A stretch of DNA of 64,000 nucleotides, taken from positions 117,545,501 through 117,609,500 of the forward strand of contig CM065804.1 of the NCBI GenBank assembly GCA_033398695.1. Direction: 5' to 3'. The position numbers and the translations under genes are program-made. Below, piece by piece: positions 44,039 through 54,590 of this stretch. This DNA is from Orobanche coerulescens (lineage: Eukaryota; Streptophyta; Magnoliopsida; Lamiales; Orobanchaceae). The first letter of the stretch is position 1. Every line of letters starts with the position of its first letter. A model generated the notes under the pieces. It did not search any database. It saw nothing but the letters and a program-made list of their open reading frames with translations, and was not told where the DNA came from.

Positions 44039-46255
44039 ATGGTTTCAACATGTGTTCAAATCGGTGTTCATTCGTTATGTTGTTACACTTGGAGAGATGG
44101 TTTGACGTATGTTTGAAATTAGTGTTTTCGAGTTACGCTTGTTGAATTGGTGATTTTTGAATGCCGTATATGCATGTGTTCAAGTATTGATGGTATTTGG
44201 CTAATTGTTGTTATTTACAACCAATGTTCTCCTATTAATAATTATATCTGCGGCGTGCATGCCTGAAAATTTCTTAGACCTGAGTGTATCGTGGAAAATC
44301 AGTTTTCGAAAATATTTTGACGGCACGGTCAAATGGCGGCGTATTGTGGGTTTTAAAAAGTGGTATGAATTTTGGCGAGCCGGTCTTGTATTTTCAAATA
44401 AAAACTTGTGACGGTATTTGAAATATGTGTTTAAAAGTGTTTTGGGACATTTTATAAAATGCTACCGCCGTTAATCCCTTGTCGTGTTTGAAAAGGGTTT
44501 TGAATCTGATTTTAACTTATCGGTTTTATTTCCAAATAACTCGAGTACACGATTTTAAAAATCTTTCACGCCATAAATTTTTGTATTTTAAAACGAAAAT
44601 GTGATTTTTATTTTTGGAAAATAAATAGTGAAAGATGAAAAATCTTACTCGATTTAAAACTCTAAGTTCAACGGGAAATATTTTACGAGACGAATCAGTT
44701 AGCGCATGCTAATTTCGTCATTAGCGCACTCTAACAAACCTGGACAGAATATTTGATTATTTCAGCTTATTAACGCACGCTAATCGTAGGCTTAGCACGA
44801 GTTAAGCAGCAGTATGTGCGTGATGTGAATTTATCGCTTAAGGCGATTGGTCAGAGTTGAATCGTGAGGTGTCAAGCCGTTGTGACATATTTGTCATATT
44901 AGTGTTCTTGTTGAAGAATTTTGGGTGGGTGACCAATTGTTGTGTTGTATGCGCTGGATTTTCTTTGTGACTTGTATAATGTTATTCCGTTGTGTTGAGG
45001 AGCCGTGGAAATGGTTAGTACGAGTATGAATAGGTTGTCCACCGGGGGACGGTTCGGTGAAACCTATGGGGGTCGATGCTAAGAAAACATGGCCACAGGA
45101 TACCCTACGTGTTGTGAATTGGTATGATGCTAAATGGTAACATGTGTTTATTATTGTGATGAGGATACGTGATGATTGTGGATATCTTGATGATGTTGTT
45201 TCTGAAGGAATTGATATTTTGGAATGTTGTTTTGCAAATGATTTCAAAACAAAACGGTTATGAAAATAGGTTTATTGTTTTGATTAAACGGCCGAGGTAT
45301 TAAAAGTATTTTTTAAAAAATTTCATTTCAGCAAAATCTTTCAAATTCAAGAGTTTTAAAATATTATCATTTGAACGAATACCTCGGAAAATTTTATTTT
45401 TAAAAGAATGTTACCATAGTTGACCACTGTGGCGTGAACTTTGTTTGGCCTGGTTTGTATTGGTAAAGATCGTAAGTTCCGTTGTTATGGTTATGTGATT
45501 CGTTTACGACTGCAAGTTCCATTTGTTGCAGTGGTAGTTTTTGTATTCGTGCAATTACCCGGAGTGAATATTTTGTCGTGTTACTATCCGTTGGCTCACG
45601 TTGATATGTTGTGCTGAGTTGGTATCTTCGGTATGTTGTTTTGCGGTGTTATGTTCCATTATACCTAGCAGTTGTATATTCGGTATGCCGAGGTGCTTCA
45701 ACCGGGGCATGTACGTGCAAATTGTCCTTCTCGCCAGTAACGTGTTACAAATGTGGACTCGAGTGACACATAATCTAGTTTTGCAAGTTGGTTACCGAGT
45801 CTTTCGGGGCACAGACTCCAGCACAGATGTCAGGATCGACTCTGAGAGGCCCTTGAAGGATCTTTCTGTCAATTGCTTGTTATGTTGATACCTTTGTTTC
45901 GTTGTTATGAGTCTTTCTGGCAGTTGCTTGTTATGTTGATACCTTGCTTTCGTTGTTGTGAGTCTCGGGGACGACACTTCTTTTAAAAGAGGTTGAATGT
46001 AATATCCGTGTTATTTTTTACTTCTGCAATTTTTTTCAATTCTATCGACTCGCTCGTGTTCGTTGATACTTTCTGGACTTGTTCTGTTCTTTGGTTTTTA
46101 TCGTTGGAATAGGTTGTGATATTGTTTCGGATCAATCTGTTTATCATTGTGACTTTTCCAAGTTCGGTTCGATTCTTGTGAACCTTGTTCGAAATTAATG
46201 TCTTTTAGACTCTACAAGTCCTTTTAATGTCTTGAGTTGAAGTGTGAACTTTGGA
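44039..46255 (+). mobile_element. Gyp-F non-coding block shared with Gyp-A
   Basis: No pol motifs. It holds TTAGCGCATGCTAA-type boxes (44697-44815), an R/U5-like piece ('gtccaccgggggacggttcgg...ggggtcgatgctaag', about 45035-45080), and from about 45650 a segment matching Gyp-A internal sequence on the opposite strand. That segment includes a 45-codon MWTR frame (45751-45888) and a fossil PPT/LTR start at 45965-46008. It looks like remains of at least one older LTR element absorbed into Gyp-F. Confidence 0.7.
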
Positions 46256-46411
46256 GTTGTTGTTCGATCATTGTTGTTCGATCGTTGTTGTTCGATCATT
46301 GTTGTTCGACTGATGTTGTTCGATCGCTGTTGTTCGACCATTGTTGTTCGATCATTGTTGTTCAATCATTGTTGTTCGATCATTGTTGTTTGATCATTAT
46401 TGTTCGATCGT
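46256..46411 (+). repeat. 14 bp minisatellite in Gyp-F
   Basis: About eleven copies of TTGTTGTTCGATCA with small changes (CGATCG, CGACCA, CAATCA). A period of 14 is not a multiple of three, so the repeat cycles through all frames; the open frame across it (46237-46557) is incidental. Confidence 0.9.
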
Positions 46412-46555
46412 TGGTGTTTGAGATCGCCGATTTGTTGGAACGAGGTGTCCGATTTAGTTGGGACCGAACCGGATTTCGCTTTGGAAATGAGGAAGAAGGT
46501 GGAATTGATTCCGGAAAGGATGTTGACTGCTTAGAGTCTATAGAAATCCTATGCT

Positions 46556-47008
46556 GATGTTCGTACTCGACCTTTGGAATTTGAGGTGAGAGACCATGTT
46601 TTGTTAAAGGTGTCACAGACGATGGGAGTTTTCCGCTTCGGGGAGAAGGGAAAGTTGAGTTCGAGATTTATTGGGTCCTTTAAGATTCTAGAGAGGGTCG
46701 GCGAGTTGGCGTATCGTTTGGTATTGCCTCCGGCATTGAGTCACGTCCATAGCATTTTCCATGTTTCCCAACTGAGGAAATATGTTTCGGATCCTAGTCA
46801 TGTCTTCGAGTATGGTGAGATTGATATCGCTGAGGATATTACCTTCGAGGAGCGTCCCTTGAAGATTTTGGAACACCGTGAGAAGCGACTGAGGCATAAG
46901 ACCATTCCATTTGTCGAGATGCAGTGGTCGAGACATGGTGTCGGTGAGGCAACTTGGGAAACCGAGGATAGCATGCGTGCTAGGTACCCCGAGTTGTTTG
47001 TTTCTTAA
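46556..47008 (+). pseudogene. Gyp-F integrase C-terminus and chromodomain
   Basis: The coding match starts at about SYADVRTRPLEFEV and is open from 46574 to the TAA at 47006-47008: DHVLLKVSQTMGVFRF, SSRFIGSFKILERVGELAYRL, ALSHVHSIFHVSQLRKYVSDPSH. It then has a complete Tekay-type chromodomain (EERPLKILEHREKRLRHK...VEMQWSRHG...EATWETEDSM). Everything upstream in integrase is gone. This 144-codon stretch has no stop, unusual for this window, but has no start or gag/pol context that would express it. Confidence 0.85.
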
Positions 47009-47042
47009 GTTTCTGGACGAAACTTGTTTTTAGAGGGAGAGA
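47007..47042 (+). promoter_or_regulatory. Gyp-F polypurine tract and pre-PPT hairpin
   Basis: AAGTTTCTGGACGAAACTT (inverted repeat, TGGAC loop) overlaps the pol stop and is followed by GTTTTTAGAGGGAGAGA and the LTR start at 47043. Confidence 0.8.
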
Positions 47043-47437
47043 TGTAATATCCGCATTTTTTCTTTTTCCGATATTTTTCATTTTGGCATATCTTTCATTT
47101 TAGTGACTTGCTTGCAACCGTATTGATATTTCGAGAACATTTAATATAGGACTTTTTGTCATCCGAGCTTATTTCGGACTTGTTTTACTCAATTCCGCGT
47201 TTGATGTCACTTTCCGTCGCTATTTGGTTCGATTCTCATAATCGTTGTTCGGAATCGCCATTTCAGGATTGCCGTAAATCCATCTTATGTCGTTATGGAT
47301 TTCGTGAGCTTTTGTTTGGTGTTTCGATCGTGTATCGTGTATTTCGGATGTTTTGGACCATTTTGTGTTTCTCCGAACTTTTGGGGCATTTGTTTTCAAA
47401 CCCATTTTCCTCAAATTTGATTCATCATGTTCGTAAC
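47043..47437 (+). repeat. Gyp-F 3' LTR, first part
   Basis: Matches 40297-40613 with an extra 72 bp (47105-47176) bounded by GACTTG. Interrupted at GTAAC by Gyp-G. Confidence 0.93.
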
Positions 47438-49648
47438 TGTAACACCCCCGATATATTCAGGAATATTACAGCGCCGTAAATCCTTTACATAAGAATTTAC
47501 AAGGCTAAATAAATGAAAAAGACAATGACAGATACCAAATTATGAAATCACTGAAAACATATTACGATAGTTCTGGTTCAATACCGAAAATACAGATACC
47601 CAAAAGGAGAATATTAATACACCACTGAAATCCAAACATCACAAATTATGACGTACTCGAGTACTTATTAAAATAACTAACAACAGACAATAAACCCGGC
47701 CGGAACATCACTCTGCACACTCGTCGTCATGCAACTCCAGTGGTTGTTTCCCCGCTCTCCTGGATCCTGAACATAAACAAATGTTCACCCCCGAAGGGGT
47801 TAGCACAACGATGCTAGTACAAGTACAATAATCATATAGCAGTGATGTAATCAACAATCATCATAACAAGTTTCTCCAATGAGAAATAACAACAACAACT
47901 ATCACATCACAACAGTCTCAACATACTCATGGTATTCCAACGATCCAGCGCACACAGCTATAGATTCCCATGATGATCCCATTGGACCAACTCATGGTGG
48001 AACTACCTGTCCAACGATCCAGCGCACACAACTATAGATTCCCATGATGATTCCCGTCGGATCAACGCATGGTGGACATTTAATCACAACACATATACAC
48101 AATACAATCGCAATATAACTTGTCATAATATAAACAATTCTAAGTAGAGTACTTGCCTCGGTTCGATGACAAGAATAAAACTTCCACGAATATCAAAATA
48201 CTCGAAGGTCGTCCCCTTAGATCAATAATGTTGCTAAGCTCGAACCTTAACAAAAGAAATAATATAGAATTCATCTCCAGTCGAACGAACATTTAACAAT
48301 CCAAATTATAGTCGGAAGTTCTTAAAATGAAATCTGTCTGGCTTGCTTAACACACGCTACGTATCCTATGTAGCGTACGTTAAGTCTACTCATTAGTGCA
48401 CGCAATTATACGCAGCCTAGCGTACGCTAACCATGCACGGTCAGTACCTCACTGATCAGCCGATTGACTCGTCTGATGATATAGTGCACGCTAAGTTCCA
48501 AGCATAGCGTACGCTAAACTTGCCCGATAGCATACGTTAATTCACATAGCTTAGCGTACGCTAAGCGTGCATGGTAGTTTTACTACTGGGTAGCAGACCG
48601 TTCTAATGGTGATGAAATTTACAAACTCCTCAGTGATTAACATACGTTATCCGTCTACATGTCATGTTCATAAACTTATGAATGATCTTACGGATTCAAA
48701 CATATTTGAATTTCAAGTAAATGAATATCATCACAACCCTTATATTCAAACTCGATTATCATTCTCGTGTGAAGTTTGGTGATATCAGGTTGATGCACTA
48801 GATTCCATTATCATTTTCACATTCAGACTTCATCTTGAAGGTGAACTAACAATTCCAACTACGATGTTTCAATGATGATATTATAAGCATAATCATTCCC
48901 ACTTCTAAACATGATGTTTGTTGAATAATTCACTAATGAAACTCAATATCTTGATAGCATGATTCATCTAGCTCTTCAAAACACGAATCTAAGTCTGGAG
49001 AAAGAATTAACATACCTTAAGATGAAGGAAACACCGAGTTAAAAAGGTAGAATCCAGCTCCGGTTGTTTGTATGCCAATCCAAGGTGTTTCTCCACTTCA
49101 ACAATCACTCACAAGTGACATTCAATCTCCAATGATCAAGTGGAGGTGGTCTAAGTGTGTTTAAGGAGAATAATAGGCTCTCTCGACTATCAAGTAATGA
49201 GGACGAGTGAAGGGAACAAGAAGAAATGGAGTGTTGTCCCTTAAATAAAGTTTCTGCACATTAGCTGATTAGCGCACGCTATCATACTTCCCTTAGCGCA
49301 TGCTAAATAAGAGTTGACTCCAAAACTGTCCAGTTCCGACCGCGGGAATCTTATCCGGACCCACGTCCGGCTGGCGCATGTGCTAGCCGTCTAGCTCAAT
49401 AATTGACTGCCTAGCGCACGCAATTCTTTATTCGTAGCGTGCGCTAGTTGTAGCGCGGTAACGCACGTTAAGCTACATTCTTAGCGTACGCTATCACGAG
49501 TTTGCATGAGAAATTTTACATGTGGTTATACTTATGTACAAGGATACAAATGTGAGAAATATCATACTCCAATTATCGAGATAACAATTTCGAATAATAC
49601 AGGGTTCAAATACAGATGAAATACACAATAATAAATCCGGATAATACA
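47438..49648 (-). repeat. Gyp-G 3' LTR
   Basis: A 2211 bp LTR ending ATAATACA where the partner has ATATTACA. It keeps a 61 bp segment (about 47880-47940) missing from the 5' LTR. Predicted intron 47767-48156; TAGCGTACGCTA-type arrays at 48350-48570 and 49265-49500. Confidence 0.95.
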
Positions 49649-49684
49649 TACTCTCCTACTAAAAAGGAGTTTCGTCCCGAAACT
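49649..49684 (-). promoter_or_regulatory. Gyp-G polypurine tract and pre-PPT hairpin
   Basis: On the minus strand AGTTTCGGGACGAAACT (49668-49684, 7 bp stem, GGA loop) starts at the last base of the pol stop codon; CCTTTTTAGTAGGAGAGTA leads into the LTR. Confidence 0.85.
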
Positions 49685-51180
49685 CAAGACGAAAATAACT
49701 CTGGATATCTGGACTTCATGCTGTCTTTTGTTTCCCAAGTGGCTTCTTCCACCCCGTGGCGTGACCACTGAACTTTGACCAAAACGATTGGTTTGTTCCT
49801 CAACTGCTTAACTCGACTCTCGAGTATCGTGACCGGTCTTTCTTCAAATGTTCCATCCTGAGCGACTTCGATTTCGCCGAAATCAATGACATGACTAGGA
49901 TCCGGTATATATCTCCATAACTGGGATACGTGGAACACATTATGAACATGGCTCAATGACGGTGGTAATGCCAATCTGTATGCCAACTTTCCAACTCTCT
50001 CGAGGATCTCAAATAGTTCGATATATCTCGGACTCAGTTTTCCCTGCCTTCCAAAATGAAAGATTCCCCGAGTAGGAGAAACCTTTAAAAGTATGTGGTC
50101 TCCAGCACTGAACTCCAATGGGCGACGGCGTACGTCTGCATAAGAGTTCTGTTGACTCTGGGCGGCCAACAGCCTTTCACGAATCAAGGCTAATTTTATC
50201 TCATGTCTGCACGATCAACTCTGGTTCTGTCCCAATCAAGTATGATGAATCGTCCCAACATAGGGGCGATCTGCATCTTCTCCCGTACAAGGCCTCAAAC
50301 GGTGCCACCTTAATAGAAGCATGCCAACTATTGTTGTAGGTAAATTCAATCAACGGTAGATAAATTTCCTAGTCGGTTGACCAATCTAAGGCACAAGCCC
50401 TTAGCATATCTTCCACCGTTTGAATAGTCTTCTCGGATTGTCCGTCAGTCTGCGGGTGATAAGCTATACTGAATTTCAATTCGGTCCCCAAGGCCTTATG
50501 AACTGCTTTCCAAAAATGCAATACAAAGCGACCGTCTTGGTCAGAAATAATGGCCTTCGGCGTACCATGCAATCGGACTATCTCTGAAATAAATACTCCT
50601 GCCAACCTCTCTGGTCCCCACGTGTCCTTAATTCCTAGAAAATGAGCTGATTTGGTTAAATGATCAACTATCACCCAAATCATGTTCATTCCTATCTTGG
50701 CTCTCGGCATACTAGTGATAAAGTCCATCGATATGTCCTCCCACTTCCATTCAGGAATCGGTAGCGGCTTCAACATCCCGGCAAGTCGTTGATGCTCGAA
50801 CTTAATCTGCTGACAATTCAAGCATTTTGAAACATAGTCCACTACATCTTTCTTCATGTTGCCCCACCAGAAATTCTGCTTCAAGTCCTTGTACATCTTA
50901 CTGGTGCCAGGGTGGATAGAATAGGGCGAGCTGTGAGCTTCCTTTATAATTGTCTGTTTCAGAACATCGATATCAGGAACGCAGAGTCGGTTCTGAAATC
51001 TCAAAACTCCATCATCATGAATTACGAATCCGGGGGCCTTTCCCTTGATCACTTCATCACGTAACCGAATCATCAGAGGATCATCTGCGTGCATAGAATT
51101 GAATTCTTCGGTTAATGATGAAGTTAATTCCATCACGCACAGCTGTCCTTAGACTCTTTGTAACCACACTTCAATTCCTT
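49684..51180 (-). pseudogene. Gyp-G integrase and chromodomain (few breaks)
   Basis: The frame 51136-50369 (255 codons) has the zinc site [12 protein letters not shown]...KCLNCQQIKFEHQ and the core with SMDFITSMP, WVIVDHLTKSAHF, ISDQDGRF and the QSEKTIQTVEDMLR glutamate. A TAG replaces Trp after DW near 50369, and an extra base near 50195 shifts the frame. The tail 50187-49684 (167 codons) is intact: SLSHVHNVFHVSQLWRY and the chromodomain ILESRVKQLRNKPIVLVKVQWSRHGVEEATWE (written here only as a landmark region). It ends at the TGA overlapping the hairpin. Confidence 0.9.
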
Positions 51181-51340
51181 CTCGAATCATCTCTCGTTGA
51201 ATGCTAAGCTGGGAGGTCAGAGTCTCCAGCATTTAGATAGAAACAGGCTTGCGGTTAAGTGCATCGGCCACTACATTTGCTTTGCCTGGATGATAAAGAA
51301 TCTCCAATTCATAATCCTTAATAAGTTCCAGCCATCTACT

Positions 51341-53240
51341 TTACCGCATGTTCAACTCTTTCTGACTGAAGATATATTTGAGACTCTTGTGATCCGTAAA
51401 GATCTGACAGTGAGTCCCGAACATGTAATGTATCCAGATTTTTAAAGCAAAAACTACTGCTGCTAGCTCCAAATCATGTGTTGGGTAATTCACTTCATAA
51501 GGTTTCAGCTGTCGTGACGCATAAGTGATCACCTTATCATTCTGCATCAATACACATCCGAGTCCTTGGTTCGAAGCATCACTGTAAACTACGAATCCTC
51601 TAGTTCCCTGTGGAAGTGTTAAAATCGGTGTTGTCATCAATCTCTTCTTCAATTCATCAAAGCTATTCTGACACAACTCGTTCCACTCAAACTTTTGTGT
51701 TTTCTACAGTAGTCGAGTAAGTGGGCAGGAAATTTTGGAAAACCCTTCCACGAACCGACGATAATACCCAGCAAGTCCTAAGAAACTCCGGACTTCTTTC
51801 ACATTCTTTGGAGGATTCCAATCCATAACCGCTTCGATCTTCTGAGGATCTACTCGGACTCCTTCAGCTGATACCACATGGCCGAGGAACATTACTTCCT
51901 TTAGCGAGAATTCACACTTAGAAAGTTTGGCGTACAATTGTTCATTTCTCAACAGGTCTAACACAATCCATAAATGTTGTGCATGCTCTTCCGGTCTCTT
52001 AGAATACACCACAATGTCATCAATGAACACGACCACAAATTTATCCAAATATTCGATGAACACTCGGTTCATCAATTGCATGAATACAACAGGGGCATTA
52101 GTGAGACCAAACGGCATCACTACAAACTCATAATGTCCATAACGAGTTCTGAATGCTGATTTCGGAACATCAGATTCCTTAATCATCAGTTGATGGTATC
52201 CTCGTCTCAGATCGATTTTAGAAAATACTGTTGCTCCTTGCAACTGATCAAACAAATCATCAATCCGTGGCAAAGGATACTTGTTCTTAATCGTCATTTT
52301 GTTCAGCTCTCGATAGTCAATACACAGTCGAAACGATCCATCCTTCTTCCGGACAAAAAGAACTGGCGCTCCCCAGGGCGAAATGCTTGGCTGGATATAG
52401 CCTTTGTCCAATAATTCCTCCAGCTGCTTTTTCAGTTCGTACATCTCGGTAGGTGCCATACGATACGGCGCCTTAGAAATTGGTGTAGCTCTGGGTTCTA
52501 GCTCAATGGTGAATTCTACATCCCGTCGTGGAGGTAGTCCAGGTAACTCGTCAGGGAATACATCCGGAAATTCGTTCACAACAGGAATGGATGAAAGTTC
52601 CATAATTTTGTCTTCTCTCTTAATTGCATAGCACCAGTATCCGGTACAGCCCTGTTTCAACAATTTGATAGCTTTCATCGCCTTGATCAACTTTCCTGAG
52701 CTTCCTGGTTTCCATCCTTCAAACAATATTTCGGAACCATCGTCAGCGATCAGCGAGATATTCCTCCTTGGATAGTTTACAATAGCTCCATATCGATTAA
52801 GCCAATCGTCTCCGAGTATCAGGTTGTTTCCTTGCATTTCTATCACAATCAGGTTTGAGAGCCACTCTTTGCCTCCAAACGATACAGGGAAATCTCTAGC
52901 TTCTAAGTTTCAAACAATTCTCTCTCCACTCGGTAAACCAACAACATAAGGTTCACAATTATGAAAACCAGAAATATTCAAACGATTTACACAAGATAAG
53001 GATATAACTAAATGCGTAGCTCCTGTATCGAATAAAACGCTAACTCGCTCGGAAAGAATCTGAACAGTACCTGATGCGACAGCAGCATCCTGATCGTCTG
53101 TTCTCCTCATCTCGTACAGACTTGGGGGAACAGATCCGGCACTCGATGTACCCTTTCGGTCCCACTGTCCTCTGCCTCGTCCGCGACCAATATTCTGAGG
53201 CATCTGAACACTTTGTTGCATCTTTTGGATACTAGCTTCC
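51341..53240 (-). pseudogene. Gyp-G protease, reverse transcriptase and RNase H (few breaks)
   Basis: Protease: 53221-52910 with DTG at 53021-53029 (DTGATHLVI), ending in a TGA where relatives read on. The frame resumes at 52846. From there 380 codons run to 51704 and include the protease end ([14 protein letters not shown]), [41 protein letters not shown] and the catalytic FIDD (52016-52027). A TAG in place of Gln at about 51703 precedes RNase H (51676-51341: [35 protein letters not shown]). The nonsense changes are C-to-T type on one strand or the other. The RT core has every motif and would be the best reference for this family. Confidence 0.93.
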
Positions 53241-53244
53241 TTCT

Positions 53245-54355
53245 GAACTAGCTGTGATGTACGGGTTCCATTGAACTTGGTCGCATCCTTGCAAAACGTC
53301 GCACGGTGCCCTTCCTATCCGCAGTCAAAACATGTAACTGGAGTGGGCAAACAATCACGCCAAAGGTGACCTGGGCGACCACAGTTAAAGCACCTCCTAG
53401 TTGTATCCGCCGTGGCTGACATTGTTCCGAAATTCTTTCCGCTCTTAGATGGGTGCGGAGGTTTCTTGAAAGAACGAAAAGATGACTGGGCCTTGCGGGG
53501 CCCACTGCTCTTGTGCTCTGTAAAAGTACCAGAGACTTTTTGCTTCTTGGATTCCGCAAACTTCTCTATTGCTGCTTCCTTGATCTCATACGCCAACGCC
53601 TTATCCTGGTATTGACAGAGAGTGGTACATTCAAAACCGGACATGTACCTCTGGATTTCTGGTTTCATTCTCATATCAAAATGGATCATCATTTCCGCAT
53701 CTGTTCTGACCAGATGTCGGACTAATGCCCATTGCTGGTTAAACGTCTTAATTGTCTGGGATACAGGTTCGTCTGACGGCTGAGCGGAGAAAAACTCCCC
53801 AACTTTGGATTCCCTCACAGGACGAGGGCAGTATTGAGCTTCCATCATCAATTTAAATTTTGTCCAGTCAGCATCATGATCTGAAGGCTGGATAGCTTCC
53901 CACCACTCGGATGCTTCCCCTATCAGAAAGTACTGAGCAATAGAGGCTCTCCGGTCGTCTGGGCAATTAATTCCGGCAAAAATCTTATCCAATTCCTTCA
54001 ACCAATGGTCCCATGTGAGAGTCTCAGAAAAGCCGTCTAATTTGGGTGGTTGCATCTTCGCAACCTCTTGCAGCCATAGGTCACCTCGATTTCCCATGTC
54101 TGGGATCCCTTGCTGTCTATCTCCCTGTTGTAACCCCACCACCACCTGCATTCGGTCCACGACCTGGGCGAATTGAGTCATCTGGTTCACCACCTGACGA
54201 AGGATTTCAGGCACAGCAGGTTCCCGTTCATTATTAATAGATCTATATGGCTCGCCTGGGCTGTGGCTGGCCTGGTTAGAAGGCGAAGCTTCTCTTTCGG
54301 CATTCCTTCATCCACGTCCGCAACCGCGACCATGTCCACGTCCACCTCTCAACAT
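53245..54355 (-). pseudogene. Gyp-G gag (two nonsense codons)
   Basis: The ATG at 54355 starts MLRGGRGHGRGCGRG, then a TGA at codon 16 in place of Arg. From 54307 the frame is open for about 330 codons: QVVNQMTQFAQVVDRMQV, the capsid core (WDHWLKELDKIF, SEWWEAIQP), SKKQKVSGTF and zinc knuckle CFNCGRPGHLWRDC. It stops at a TAG (about 53315) just inside the second knuckle (CFDCG*). Only two codons separate this gag from an open frame, fewer than in Gyp-C, -D or -H. Confidence 0.92.
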
Positions 54356-54573
54356 ACTGAAAGCATAAATACATAATATACAGGAAACAATATCGTTCTA
54401 ATGTTCAAGTATAAAGAGATATAACATGTAAAGGATGAGATAGAGTTTAGGAACTTACAACCATCATTCGCACGAAGACATAGGCAGTACAGTGATGTTA
54501 TTCACGGCCGGTTATCTCAAAATATGTATACGACCCCTATTTTAACCTAATGGCCAAGATATCCATAATCTTA

Positions 54574-54585
54574 GCTCTGATACCA
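54574..54585 (-). promoter_or_regulatory. Gyp-G primer binding site (initiator tRNA-Met)
   Basis: Minus strand TGGTATCAGAGC, a perfect iMet site, five bases from the LTR. Confidence 0.93.
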
Positions 54586-54590
54586 TATTC

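Noticed and set aside
46237..46557. 106-codon open frame over the minisatellite
   Set aside because: A 14 bp repeat without stops opens all three frames; no start context or homology, and the frame is not that of the integrase tail downstream.
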